Shown: piece by piece, positions 22,365 to 33,840 of the stretch
Layout: every line of letters begins with the position of its first letter
Numbering within the stretch: position 1 is the first letter of the stretch
Assembly (NCBI RefSeq): GCF_028372415.1
Contig: NC_092874.1
Coordinates: 113,535,744-113,599,743, forward strand
Length of the DNA: 64,000 bases
Origin: Notamacropus eugenii
Taxonomy: Eukaryota > Chordata > Mammalia > Diprotodontia > Macropodidae
Reading direction: 5' to 3'
Notes under the pieces: model-generated
Database searches by the model: none
The model's input: only the letters and a program-made list of their open reading frames with translations
Told to the model about the DNA's origin: nothing
Program-made: the position numbers and the translations under genes

Positions 22365-23625
22365 GGTCTTTTCTCAGTCCTCTCATCCTCCTTGATCTCT
22401 CTGCAGCCTCTGACACTGCCAGACACCTCTTCTCCTAGATACTCCCTTCTATCTAAGTTTTCATGACCCTATATTCCTCCCTGGTTTTCCTCCCTGTTCC
22501 TTCTAAGTCTACTTAGCAGGATCTTCATCAATATCATGCCCTCTAACCATAGGTGTCTCCCAAGGCTCTGTCTTGGGCCCCATTCTGCTATATGATTTCA
22601 CTTGGGAATCTCATCAGCTCCTAGGGATTAATCTCCATGCAGATGATTGTCAAATATTCAGGTCTAATCTCTCTCCTAACCTCCATTCTCCCATCTCTAA
22701 TTACCTGTTGGACATCTTGAACTAGATATCCCACAGATATCTTAAACTCAAAATGTCTAAATTTAAATTTGCTATCTTTCCCCCTACACGCTCCTGACTT
22801 CTCAACTTCTGTACTATAGGGGACACCACCATCCTCACAGTCAGGTTAAAAATCCTGTGCCCTCCTCTATTACTCTCTCAAACCCCACATTCAATTAATT
22901 GTCAAACCCTCTTGATTCTACCTTTACAATATTTCTAATATACATCCCCTTTTCTCCTCTGACATTGCTACGATCCAGGTGTAAGCCCACATCATCTCAT
23001 ACCTGGACTATTGCAAAAGCCTGACTATTGGTCTCCCTGACACAAATCTCTTCCACCTCCAATCCATCCTACACTCAACCACCAGTGATCTTCCTTAAGC
23101 TCACATGGTGATGCCACCCCCTCTATTCCATAAACTTCAGTGTCTCCCCAGTACCTCAATTACCAAATAGAAAATTCTCTGCTTGGCATTCAAAGTCCTT
23201 CATAACCTAGCCTCTTCTGACCTTTCCGGTCTTCTTCATACCTTACTCCCTTTCACATATGCTGTGATCCAGTAACACTAGCCTCTTTGCTATTCCTTCT
23301 ATCCAACACTCCATCTCTTAACTAAGAATATTTTCACTGGTTCTCCCCCATTCCTGCAATTTGCTCTCTCTTCACCTCTGCCTCCTAGTTTCCCTAGTTT
23401 CTTTCAAATCTCAACTAAAGTCCTGCCTTCTGCAAGAAGTCCCCCCTAGTCTTCCCTAATCTTAGAGCCTTCCCTATAGTCTTTTCCATGCTGTCTTCTC
23501 CCATTAGATGGTGAGCTTCTTGGGAGCAGGGACCATTTTTTGCCTTTCTTTGCATGATCAGAATTTAGCACAGTACTTTGCACATATTAGGAATTTAATA
23601 AAAGCTTGCTGATTGACTAAATGAC
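22365..23625 (+). pseudogene. L2 LINE: RT remnant plus 3' end, 1.26 kb
   Basis: The longest L2 copy here. At 22553-22590 the frame reads VSQGSVLGPILL, the conserved L2 reverse-transcriptase strand. HADDCQIF at 22636-22659 corresponds to the catalytic Y/F-A-D-D box, with Tyr replaced by His. The 3' end follows: 'gcttggcattcaaagtccttcataacc', then 'atggtgagcttcttgggagcagggac' and 'tttaataaaagcttgctgattgac'. Multiple stops make it dead. Confidence 0.85.
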
Positions 23626-23754
23626 CGGGCATGGATTGGTTGTAAGCTACAAAAAGGGAGTATAGATATGCATGTGACAGTACCTAAATCTAAAAGAGTC
23701 TTGACAAGCTAGAGCAATGATTATTGAATTTTTTGCTTTAAGGACAATTTTATA

Positions 23755-24030
23755 CTCTTAAAAATTACTGAGTGTTAGCTAGGTGGCACAGTGGACAGAA
23801 TGCTAGATCTGGAGTCAGGAAGACCCATCTTCATGAGTTCAAATCTAGCCTCAGACACTTATTAGCTGTGTGATCCTGGGCAGGTCAGTTAACCCTGTTT
23901 GCCTCAATTTCCTCATCTGTAAAATGAGCTGGAGAAGGAAAAGAGCAAATTATTCTAATATCTTTGCCATGAAAATCCCAAATTGGGTCATGAAGAGTAG
24001 GACATGACTGAATAACAACTGAAGAACTTT
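23755..24030 (+). repeat. tRNA-derived CORE-SINE, near full length
   Basis: 'gctaggtggcacagtggacagaatgctagatctggagtcagg' has A-box-like and B-box-like segments. The core 'tagctgtgtgatcctgggcaggtcag' and the tail 'gggtcatgaagagtaggacatgactgaa' follow. It is the clearest + copy of this class. Confidence 0.88.
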
Positions 24031-24544
24031 AATTTATGTCTATCTTTTTTATATCTATCAAATTTACCGTATGAAAAATTAAACTGTTTTAGTGCTATTA
24101 GGAAAATTTTGGCCTCAAGATACCCAGGAGTCCCCAGACTACATTCTAAGAACTTCTGGGGCTAGATCACTGGGTTCAATATAATAAGATGAAATTCAAG
24201 AGGAATAAATGTAGTCTTGTGTTTGGTACAAAAAAAAACCCAACTTCTAAGTATGAGATGAAGGAGGCATAGAAAGATATCCACTGAAGTGTTAGCAAAT
24301 ATTTTTCAATTTAATCTACATAATGAACATTTTTCTATCAGTTTCCTAAGTCCAGACAATCAACAAAACAATAAATCAAGCCCAGATTTGTATTGAAGTG
24401 TGAACCCTCACTTCGAAATTTTAACAGATTTTGGCTCTTGAAAAAAAACCTGTATAAGCTGGCATTCTTATCAAAATGTAGAGATTTAGTGGTTTGAAAA
24501 TTCAGTATGAATCAGTCAATGTAATGTAGGATGGCAGTAAGAGA

Positions 24545-24769
24545 GGCACAGCTTCCAGAAATAGGGAGGTTATAGTCCTACTGTACACTGCAGTGATTAA
24601 ATTTCATCTTGAGTCTTGTGTTCAGATCTGGGAACCAAGATTTCAGAAGGACATTGATAACTGAGAGACTTTCCAGGAGGGAATAAGGAGAGTAAAAGGC
24701 CTTAAATCAGTTTCATATGAAGATTGGTTGAAGAAATAGAATATCTTTGTACTGGAAAAGACTAGGGAC
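24545..24769 (+). repeat. L3 (CR1) LINE, left half of a split copy
   Basis: 'ggaggttatagtcctactgtac', 'gtgttcagatctgggaacc', 'aaggacattgataactgag', then 'catatgaagattggttgaag' follow the L3/CR1 3' region in order. The copy stops at 'ggaaaagactaggga' and continues at 28785 after the HAL1 insertion. Confidence 0.75.
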
Positions 24770-25691
24770 AGGGCAGAGCCAAGATGGTGGAGTAGAAAGA
24801 CACATATACTCTAGCACTTCCCCCACAGCCTACAAAATACCTGTAAAAAATGACTCTCAATAAATTCTAGAGCAGCAGAAGCCACAGAACAACAGAGCGA
24901 AAGAGGTTTCCAGCCAAAGGTAACCTGGAAGGCTGACAAGAAAGGTATATCTCACAGGATGCTGAGGAGAGCAGAACCCAACCCTGGCCACACAGCACTG
25001 GGAGGAACAGGACTTGAAGAGACCTCCAGAGCAGAGTTCCCAGCAGGGAGGGTCCCAGATACCCCAACTCACAAGAAACAAAGAAAGCTCCAAAGGTCAA
25101 CATGTGAGGGCTTTCCCAGCTGGGCAAGAGGGAACAGGGTGTCTCCAACAACAGCCCCAGGTGACAGCAGAGGCCTCAGCAGCAGACTGCAGGCAGCCAT
25201 AATGGCCAGGAAGCAACCTGGGTCCGTCGTCCAAGCAGCTCAGCTTAAAGCCTCTGGCTGTAGGAAGCAGCTGATCTAAACCTCAGCCATCAGTGGCAGC
25301 TCTGCCCATGCCCAAAGTCCCGAGGAATCAAGCAGCTGAGATGAATCTCAGCCTTGAACATGGCACTAGGGAGAGGAGGGACACTAGGACCATCCTCTTG
25401 ACAAAGGATTCAGAAGTCAAGTAACTGACTGGGAAAACACCCAAAAAGGGGAAAAAAATAAGACCATAGAAGGTTACTTTCTTGGTGAACAGGTGGCTCC
25501 TCCCATCCTTTCAGATGAGGAAAAACAAGGCATACTGTTACAGGAAGTCAAGGCCCCTGACTCCAGTGCCTCCAAAGGGAACTTAAACTGGACTCAGGCA
25601 ATAGAAGAGCTTGAAAAACAAGTTAGCACCTTGCCAAAGTAGAACCAAAAAAATTCTGAGGAAAATAACACCTTTAAAAAGAGGCTAACAA

Positions 25692-26460
25692 TTGGAAAAA
25701 GAGGTCCAAAAAGCCAATGAAGAGAAGGAAGCTTTAAAAAGCAGAATTAGCCAAATGGAGGAGAAGGTCCAAAAGCTCACTGAACAAAATAGTTCTTTGA
25801 AAGACAGAACTGAGTTCAGGGAAATGAATGACTATGAGATAAACCAAGTAGTTAAAAAACAAAACCAAAAGTTTGAAAAAATAGAAGAGAATGTGAAAAA
25901 TCTCATTGGAAAAACAACTTACCTGGAAAATAGATCCAGAAGAGACAATTTAAAAATTATGGGACTATCTGAAAGCCATGACCAAAAAAAAGAGCCTAGA
26001 CATTATCTTCCATGAAATTATCAAGGAAAACTGTCCTGATATTCTAGAACCAGAGGGCAAAATAAATATTGAAAGACTCCACCAATCACCTCCTGAAAGA
26101 GATCCAAAGAGAGAAACTCCTAGGAATATTGTGGCCAAATTTTAGAGTTCTCAGGTCAAGGAGAAAATATTACAAGCAGCTAGAAAGAAACAATTTGGGT
26201 ATTGTGGAAATACAATCAGAATAACACAGGATCTGGCAGCTTCAACATTAAAAGATCAAAGGGCTTGGAAAAGGATATTCTAGAAGTCAAAGGAACTGGG
26301 ATTAAAACCAAGAATCACTTACCCAGCAAAACTGAGTATAATACCTCAAGGGAATAAACGGTCATTCAATGATATAGAGGACTTTCAAGCATTCGTGATT
26401 AAAAGACCAGAGCTGAAGAGAAAATTTGACTTTCAAATACATGAATCAAGAAAAGCATGA
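25692..26460 (+). pseudogene. L1/HAL1 ORF1 (RNA-binding ORF1p), decayed
   Basis: The first 107 codons (25692-26015; first ATG at about 25758) show a heptad-rich coiled coil (EKEVQKANEEKEALKSRISQ) and then LENRSRRDNLKIMGL, the hallmark entry to the L1 ORF1p RRM. A frameshift follows near 25990. With frame changes, later segments read ERLHQSPPER, KEKILQAARKKQFGY, IRITQDLAASTL and RITYPAKLSI, ending at a stop near 26458. These are the RRM and C-terminal domain of ORF1p in order. There is an in-frame TAG near 26143 and another at 26281. The family forms trimers and coats the LINE RNA. This copy cannot make a full protein. Confidence 0.85.
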
Positions 26461-26583
26461 AAAGGTAAACAGGAAAGAGAAAGCATCAAAGATTTTCTAA
26501 AGCTGAACTGTTTACATTCCTACATGGAAAGAAAATATAACTCTTGAGATTTTTCTCAGTATTTGGGTAGGTGGAGGGATTGT

Positions 26584-26585
<2 letters not shown>

Positions 26586-26631
<46 letters not shown>

Positions 26632-26634
26632 ACA
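26586..26634. repeat. (CA)n microsatellite
   Basis: About 24 CA units with one TA interruption, directly downstream of the ORF1 remnant in HAL1 copy B. Confidence 0.95.
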
Positions 26635-26689
26635 CAGAGTACAGGCTGTGTTGAATCAGAAGAAATTATATTCACAAAAAAATAAAATA

Positions 26690-27420
26690 AAAATTAAGAG
26701 GTGAGGGAGGAAAATACTGGGAGGAAAAGGGGAGAAATGGAATGGGGCAGGCTATAACTCATAAAAGAGACAAGAAAAATCTTCTTCAATGGAGGAGAAA
26801 AGGGAGAAGGGGAGAGGGGAAAAGTGAAGCTACTCTTTCCACATATGGCTTAAGGAGGACATAACATGCTTACTAAGTTTGGTAGGAAAATCTATCTTAA
26901 ACTACAGGAAAGTAGGGGAGGAAGTGACAAGTGGGGTGAAGGGAATGATAGAAGGGAGGGCAAATGGGAGAAGGGAGTAACTAGAAATAAACATTAAGGG
27001 AATAAAAAAATAAGGGGAGAGAGAGTAGGATAGAGGACAATATAGTTAGTATTACCCAACATGAATATTATAGAAGTCTTCTGCAAAATGACATATATTT
27101 ATTCTGTATTGAATTGCTTGCCTTCTCAGTGGGGATGGATAGGGAAGGAGGGAGGGGGAGAGGTTGGAATTCAAAGTATTAGAAATGAATGTTGAGAATT
27201 ATTATTCCATATAACTGGGAAATAAGAAACACAGGTAATGGGGTATAGAAATTTATCTTGCCCTACAAGAAAAGAAAGAAGATGGGGATAAGAGAAGGGT
27301 GGGGTGTGACAGAAGGGAGGGTACATTGAGGGAAAGTATAATCAGAATGCAAGGTATTAGAGGGTGGGGGAGGGGAGAGATGGGGAGAAAAATTGGACAT
27401 GTTACAAAGTGATGTAAAAG
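26690..27420 (+). repeat. purine-rich 3' region of HAL1 copy B
   Basis: Long runs of A and G on the + strand with many GGGAGA, GGGAGG and AGGGGAG motifs. L1-lineage 3' UTRs commonly carry such G-rich polypurine tracts. The equivalent region in copy A is at 9160-9360. Confidence 0.75.
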
Positions 27421-28384
27421 CAATTAGTATTAAAAATAATTGACTGAATTAGACTAAATCAGAAACATCTTTAGTTTGGGGAAAAGAATTATAGTCTAAA
27501 TTTCCTAGAGACAGGTAACCTCAGGTAAAATTTGGCATTGATGGAAAAGTTAAGGTTTTAATGGTAAATTTGATTTTATGATTGTTATTTAATCAGGAAG
27601 TAGAACATGTATAGAAAGGCATGTAAGCCACTTAAGACTTTCCTCAAAAGACGTCCCTTAGCCAATGTGAAATTTTAGTCGTATCCGAAACCTGGTTATT
27701 GGAACTTGCTATTTTAAGATGCTATGGGACTATTAACTGATGGTTCTTCTGAGTCTACCTCCAGGCATGGATAGCAAGAAAGGTGGTCTGAGCCCCCAAT
27801 CCATGATGCCAGTAAGCCTGTGAGATGCTAGTGGGAATTGAAAAAGGCTATCTCATGGGAAGGGTGGGAGAGCTGCTATTCAGCCTGGGCTGAGGTAGGA
27901 TTCTCCGGACTCAATTTCCCCACTGACACCTGGCAGACTTTAAGCCTGACTGAATGCAAGCTGACAATCTACTTCGGCCTGGAATTGACGTGAAGTTGGG
28001 GAGATATTGTTTCCCTGCAGTGTCCCTACTCTTCGTGGCAATTTCCTATAGTCAAAAGGTTTGTAAGCTTAATACCAGATCTATTACATTATAGATTGTT
28101 GGTAGGGGAACATCGAGGTTAAGTCTAAAATTAAGCTATTAGCCATAGGACTTTAGACCAACAACAAGTTAGGGTCCTTTAATTCTTAGTAATAGTGTGG
28201 AGACAATTAGGTCAAGGGCTTGTGAAGTTAGCATACATAATTATTATTTATGTCTCAGTTGGTTAATGTTAAAAAAAAATCATTTGTGGTCTATATTGTA
28301 AATGCTTTAAAAGAAGTATCAACTGACCAAAAGTTGGAATTGTGTTATGTGATATGAGCTGTGTTAAAAATGAAAAATTTTTTT

Positions 28385-28765
28385 AAAAATCATCACTAGC
28401 AGAACCAAGAGAACATTGTATAAAATAACAGCAATACTGTTTTAAGAATGACTTTATACAAATAAGTTATTTTGAGTATTATAAATATCCAAATTAACTA
28501 CAAAGCACATATGAGGAAAGACATTATCTGCTTCTAGAGAAAGAACTGTTAAAAAGTATATGTGGAATAATTTTACATATGTATGCCTATTTGTGTCTAG
28601 GTAGGGAAGAAAAAAAGAAATTTACATGATAATTTTGCTATATATTTGAAAGGAAGAACAAGTTGTGCCCAGAAGATTTTCAGTTTCATGAACAATCATC
28701 TTTTTGTTATGCCATGTTACAGAAATGTTTGTTTTATTTCATAAATTAAAAATAAAATTTAGTAA
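28385..28765 (+). repeat. L1-type 3' end within HAL1 copy B
   Basis: 'agcagaaccaagagaacattgtataa..acagcaatac', then 'agagaaagaactgtt', resembles the L1 3' ends at 34870-35030 and 36130-36300. It ends in an A-rich tail at 28748-28780. Confidence 0.65.
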
Positions 28766-28784
28766 TTAAAAAAAAACTAGGGAC

Positions 28785-29115
28785 CAGGGGGAGGAGAGTG
28801 AGGGAAGAATATGATGGCCATCTTCAATCATTTAAAGGGCTGTCATGTGGAAACAAAAAATTAGACATGTACCATTTGACTGAAAAAGGCAGCCAACACA
28901 AAAGCAATGGTGAAAGTTACAAATAGATAAATTTAGACTTCATATCAGGAAGAGCTTCCTAATAATTAGAACTGTTCAAAAGTACAATAGTACACCTCGA
29001 GAGGTGGTGAGTTCTTCCTCCATTTGCTGAGTGTGTTATAGTAAGGGTTCATTCTCATGTATGGGTTGGACTAAATGGTACTAAGGCCCCTTCCAGTTCT
29101 AAAATCCTATGATTT
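28785..29115 (+). repeat. L3 (CR1) LINE, right half of the split copy
   Basis: Continues the element begun at 24545: 'gatggccatcttcaatcatttaaagggctgtcatgtgg', 'aagagcttcctaataattagaactgttc', 'gggttggactaaatgg', 'ccccttccagttctaaaatcctatgat'. The octamer-like end is typical of CR1-clade LINEs. 29116-29780 contains nothing I recognise. Confidence 0.8.
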
Positions 29116-29784
29116 TATGCTTCTGACCCAGATCCAGCAAAGTATCTAAGCTCTGTATCGAAGGCCCTGTACCCTGGCTCTTGAAATTGTCTTGTCTTTT
29201 ACAACCACTTCCTACCTATGATGTATCCCAAACTTATTTGATATCCTAGTCCTAATACTAGAATCTTACATAGCTTTCATAATCCTAAGTTCCTTTCTTG
29301 AAAACCTACTCTGTATGTCCAATTTTCCTGAGAGTAAGGCTCTGTGTTGCTTCTTCCAGTCTTTTCAAGGACTAGATCCCTGCCCCCAAATCATAGCACC
29401 TTTGATTGAATCCTCACTACTTGTTGATAGACGTTTCTCAAGTTGATTGCCTGCTTTTCTGCATTTCTATTTACTCCCTGTCTTCCATCCAACTGCCCTT
29501 ACACTGTACTCAGACATCTGCCTCCTTGGACACCTTACTGCTCACACTAGTGAACTTCCTTGATACTGATTGCTAGCCCACCCAGATCTCTATCTTTGGC
29601 ATCCTGCTATATTCCCTCCCAAATCAGTGATTTACTAAGGCTTCTTTCTTCTGCCCTTAGCTGAGATCTAGATCAATTACCCTGCTGGTGGATAAAACAA
29701 CCTATCTAGTCTACAGGTACTGGTGATCACTAATCTGAAGGGTCTGCCCTATACAAAACTCTGGGGTTGACTTTTTGTGAATGC

Positions 29785-30330
29785 CTAGAAGTCACTCCAC
29801 ATCCATCAGCTAGAGTTTCCTTATCTATTAAATGAGGAGGTTAGACTAAATGAACTCTAATGTCCTTTCCCAGTTTAAAATTCCATGATTCTATGAACTT
29901 CTAAATTTGATTCTCTGAAACTCCAGTATAAGAAGCAGGATGACTGAGTAAGCTGGGATGGTGCATGCTGACATTAGGAAAACAAGTAGAGAACTCTCTC
30001 ATTTATATACATCTCTCACTTCCCAAAACTATCATGGAACTGTATGGAATTCCCTCTTTTAGCCTCCTTCCTCACTGAGGAAGCTCATCTCTGCTTCTAC
30101 CTACAGCAGACTGGATTTGAGGTGAGCAAGAATGGATATGTACAGTGAGAACAATTAATTTGGAGTTGACAGTTCTGAAATGGAATACTGACTCTGCTAC
30201 TTTCTTCTTGTCCCGTATGACCTCAGACAGGTCACTAGACCTCCTTGTGCTTCAGGGTATTCATCTATAGATAGAGAGAATTAGATTAGATAATTTCAAA
30301 ATTCCTTTGAAGTTCTAAATCTTCTAAATA
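29785..30330 (+). repeat. two MIR3 copies
   Basis: 29785-29900 has 'gtttccttatctattaaatgagg..gactaaatgaactctaatgtcc..attccatgattctatga'. 30165-30330 has 'tggagttgacag..catctatagatagagag..gattagataatttc'. Both carry the L3-like tail. 30331-31690 shows no repeat or gene that I recognise. Confidence 0.65.
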
Positions 30331-31694
30331 ATTTTCCTGTGTCATGCTGCTATGATATATCATGCACAATGCCTATCTGTTGCAGAGAACGGCAAAGCAG
30401 AGGGAGGAGGAAGTCAGAGTCATCATTTCTAATCATGAACCATCCTTTAGTTGGTATTTTATTTGTAGGCATTTTGCCATGTGAAATATTTTCATGGGCT
30501 TATTTGGGGTTTTTTATATGGAGAACAAGCTGCTGTCAACAATCAAAGTGATGGATTATTTAAAAAGTTCATTTCATGCAATTTACAAAACATACTATAA
30601 AATACTAAAATATTATCATTGCTACCACTCTATTTTGCATATTTTAGAAAGATCAGAGAACAATACATTTAGCTATGCATAATTCCAGGTTGACTTCTCT
30701 AACACAATGCATTCAACATTCACATTACATTTAAAGGCAAAAAAAAAAAAGCACAGAAATAAGTAATTGGTTTTTTTAGATACATTTATTTTCAACTTAG
30801 GTTACAATTGAATGCTGTAAATTAAATTCTGCAATGTTCTAAAAAAAATGGCCTTTGTTCAGGTAAAATTCCCGTAATAGTCATGGAACGAGAAGCGGAA
30901 GCATGAAAATAGAAAATGAATCTTTCCACAAATTGAATGTTAAACTCTACCATTATCCCTCAAACAGTACTGTAGACCCTAACAGTTTACTATTTAAAAT
31001 AAGGTTGTCAATCAAATTATACTGTATTTCTATGTCAAGTTGATATAGTTTTATGCATTCAAAGCCTAAAACTTTATAAAGAAAGGTATGCTTCTAGGAC
31101 TTTTTATAGATGTTCTAGAAACCCTGGGTATTAATTATCAAAATTCATCAAATTTGATGAAATCAAAATTGATTTCTCTTTTTCTTTTCTGTATCAACTC
31201 ATGAATGGAAAAGAATTTTTGAAAAATCTCATTCAGGTCTTACCTCTTAAGAATATTTTATGAGCATGGACAATTTTCCTACTTTAAGTGAAAAGTTTTA
31301 TGGTATCTTTGGCTACAACAGATTTCTCAAGAATTCATTTGACAATATGAAAGACTCTCTTCAAGGATTCATGATTTGATATTTCTATTATAGAAGGCTT
31401 TCCACCATTAGAGATTCATGATTCAAGGCTTCTAATATCTGAGATTCTCCCCCAAGCAATAGTTCTTTGTTTAGCCCCACTGGAGTGCAAAGCTCTACAC
31501 AGAAGAGATAGATAGCAAGGGACTTCAGTACTGAGTCTCTGTATTTTACTCCCTAGCAGATTAGATAAGGGATGGGGGTGGGGGACACAGTTATATTTAT
31601 AGAGAAGGATTGGCACATAGTAGCCAAAGAGAGGTGGAAACCCTGTCCCCCAAATGTGTATTAAAACATGATTTTCAGTCAGGACTTGTGATTT

Positions 31695-32015
31695 CACAGA
31701 TGAAAAAATTGCCCTCTGCTAATGTAGATAGGCAGCTATTCAGTAATGCATAGTCTTAGAAAGCTAGGATGTATCAGAGGCCAAAAGGAATTGAACACAG
31801 ATAAATCTTCAAAGTCAGATTTCTATCCTCTGTTTCTGCCTGTCATGTGGCATATGGGATTTGGAGTCAGAGGACCTAGGGTAAAATGACAGTTCTGCTA
31901 CTTTCTCCCTGTTTGACCTTGGGCAAATCACTCAGTTGCTCTGGGCCTCAGTTTAGTTATCTGTAAAATGAAGGGTTTGGATTAAGCAACCTTTAAATTC
32001 TAAACTTCAAAAAGA
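31695..32015. repeat. MIR-like SINE (-) then MIR3 (+)
   Basis: 31695-31830 has 'ctctgctaatgtagataggcagctattc', an antisense MIR-like copy related to 5320 and 11790. 31855-32010 is sense MIR3 with 'gaccttgggcaaatcactcag' and 'gtttggattaagcaacctttaaattc'. Confidence 0.6.
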
Positions 32016-32043
32016 CTTTAAACTCTTTCCAGCTATAAATGTG

Positions 32044-32295
32044 TAAGGCTAGGTGGCACAGTGCATAGAGTACTAGGCTTGGAATCAGGAAGACTTAGCT
32101 TCATGAGTTCAAATCCAGCCTCAGACACTTACTAGCTGTGTGACCCCGAACAAGTCTCTTAATCCCCTTCGCTTTCAATTCCTCATCTGAAAAATGAGGT
32201 AGAGGATGAAATGGCACTTCAGTATCTTTCCCAAGAAAACCCCATATGGGGTCATGAAGAGTTGGACACAACTGAAACAATTCAACAACAAAAAT
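32044..32295 (+). repeat. tRNA-derived CORE-SINE, near full length
   Basis: 'ggctaggtggcacagtgcatagagtactaggcttgg', 'gagttcaaatccagcctcagac' (B-box-like), the core, and the tail 'tcatgaagagttggacacaactgaaa'. The minus open frame 32101-32325 is antisense to it. Confidence 0.88.
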
Positions 32296-32299
32296 AAGA

Positions 32300-32415
32300 C
32301 TATGTATATACAAGCCTATGTTCATACATGCATATATACATATATATAGCCTTTGTATACATGTATGTATACAAATCTTTCATATATATAATCTATGTAT
32401 ATGTGTGTGACCTGT
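32300..32415. repeat. TA/TATG microsatellite
   Basis: Alternating TA with TATG and TACA units lies directly 3' of the SINE and may have grown from its tail. Confidence 0.75.
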
Positions 32416-32436
32416 GATTTTACCCATAGGGGCACC

Positions 32437-32585
32437 CTACTAAGCACTTTACAAATATCTTACTTGATCTCCACAACAATCTTGTAAGATGAATGCTATT
32501 ATTATCCCCATTTTACAATCTAGGAAACTGAGGCAGAAAGAGTTGAGTGACTTGCCCAAGATCATGCAGTTAGCAAGAAAATATC
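32437..32585 (-). repeat. MIR
   Basis: 'cacaacaatcttgtaagatgaatgctattattatccccattttac', 'gaaactgaggcagaaagagttgagtgacttgcccaag' is a clear antisense MIR. Confidence 0.75.
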
Positions 32586-32599
32586 TGGGATAGATACCA

Positions 32600-33215
32600 A
32601 AAACTAAAACACTAAAACTGAACTAAAAATTGAGAGAAAAGAAAATATTCAGAAAGATGACCAAAGGTTTCAAATACTGCAGAAAGATCAATAAACGTTA
32701 GGACTTTAAAAAAGCTATAAGATTTGGCAATGTAAAGATCACTGATTTTGAAGAGGAACATTTCAACTGAATGATGAGATTGAAAGCCAGATTGAGGAGG
32801 GGTTATTAGCAAGTGAGAGGAGAGGAAATAGAATTGCTGAATGAAAATGATTTTCTCAAGTTATTTAGCGGTGAAGGAGAGGAGTAGTGTAGGATAATAG
32901 ACTGAAAGATTATAAAAATAAAGTAAGGATTTTTTTAAAGATAGAAGAGACATGGGATCTCTTCTGATGTACATAGAGGCTGAAGATAATAAATAGAGTC
33001 AAGATGGGGGTAAGGGCAATTTGCTAGAGAATTCAGGAGTGGACTGGATCAAGGTCACAAGAAGAGGGGTATATCTTGAGTGCAAAAGAGGGTGAGAAAT
33101 GCTTGAGAACTGCCCTTAATATTTTTGGTGAAGTATGAAGGTAAGTCATTATATGACAGGGTCAGGGAAGTGGCTGCCATGAAAGGCTTGAGGAGAAATG
33201 AAACTTAGGACAGCC
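32600..33215 (+). repeat. unnamed ancient mid-repetitive element
   Basis: The text 'gatttggcaatgtaaagatcactgattttgaagaggaac', 'gaaagccagattgagg', 'gggatctcttctgatg' follows an old mammalian interspersed repeat I recognise by pattern but cannot name. Other parts of what may be the same family lie at 57380-58060 and 58565-59640. 33216-33770 shows no recognised feature. Confidence 0.45.
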
Positions 33216-33840
33216 AATGTAGAGAGTGGGTTAAAAAGTTAGTGAGGAATAAAATGCTTACCTAGCTTCACTGAGGGCCCAGTTGAGATTAGATAACAAA
33301 TGTATAATATGCCAATCAGCAAAGTTTTGTGATTCCCTCCAGCTGTGTTCAAGAGTTGCCTGAGCTGAGCCTACTTGCTGGGGAAAGTGGGAATCATTAC
33401 CCTTTCATGAGTTGCTTTGTTTCATACAAGCCTATCCCCTATAAAAATACATCCCCCACCCCATTCTTTCCTTTCTTGCTATACACTGCTGCCTAATGTC
33501 TTGAGAAAAATATTCTCTGAATCCAAACTTCTAGAGATATTGATAACCTGCCTGAACTCATTTCTCAGTGATTAACAAACTTCCACCCATTTATACTCTC
33601 TACACTCCAGTGATTCTGAACATTTCATTGTCATTCTTCAAAAGCTATTGTCAACCCCCTTCTGCTTGTTCCTTTAATCATATCCCACTGAACCCAACCC
33701 TGACAAAATTTCACTGTTACGCTACCCACCCCTTCCATTGTGCTCTCTGAAATCCTTGTTCCATAAGAGCAATTTGGAACTATGCTCAAACGGCTATAAA
33801 ACTGTGCATACCTTTTGATACAGCAATACCACTACTAGGT

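Larger units (their letters stand above)
24770..28770 (+). mobile_element. HAL1-like retrotransposon, copy B, inserted in L3
   Basis: A 4.0-kb unit that starts with an L1-type 5' end ('gggcagagccaagatggtgg') and ends in an A-rich tail. It is flanked by aaaagactagggac (24756-24769) and aaaaaactagggac (28771-28784), a 14-bp target-site duplication with one mismatch. Its order is a 5' region with CpGs (24780-25620), a decayed ORF1, a (CA)n tract and a long purine-rich segment (26690-27420). About 0.9 kb of unassigned sequence follows, then an L1-type 3' end (28385-28760). No ORF2 motif was found. The duplication was used to set the ends. Confidence 0.8.
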
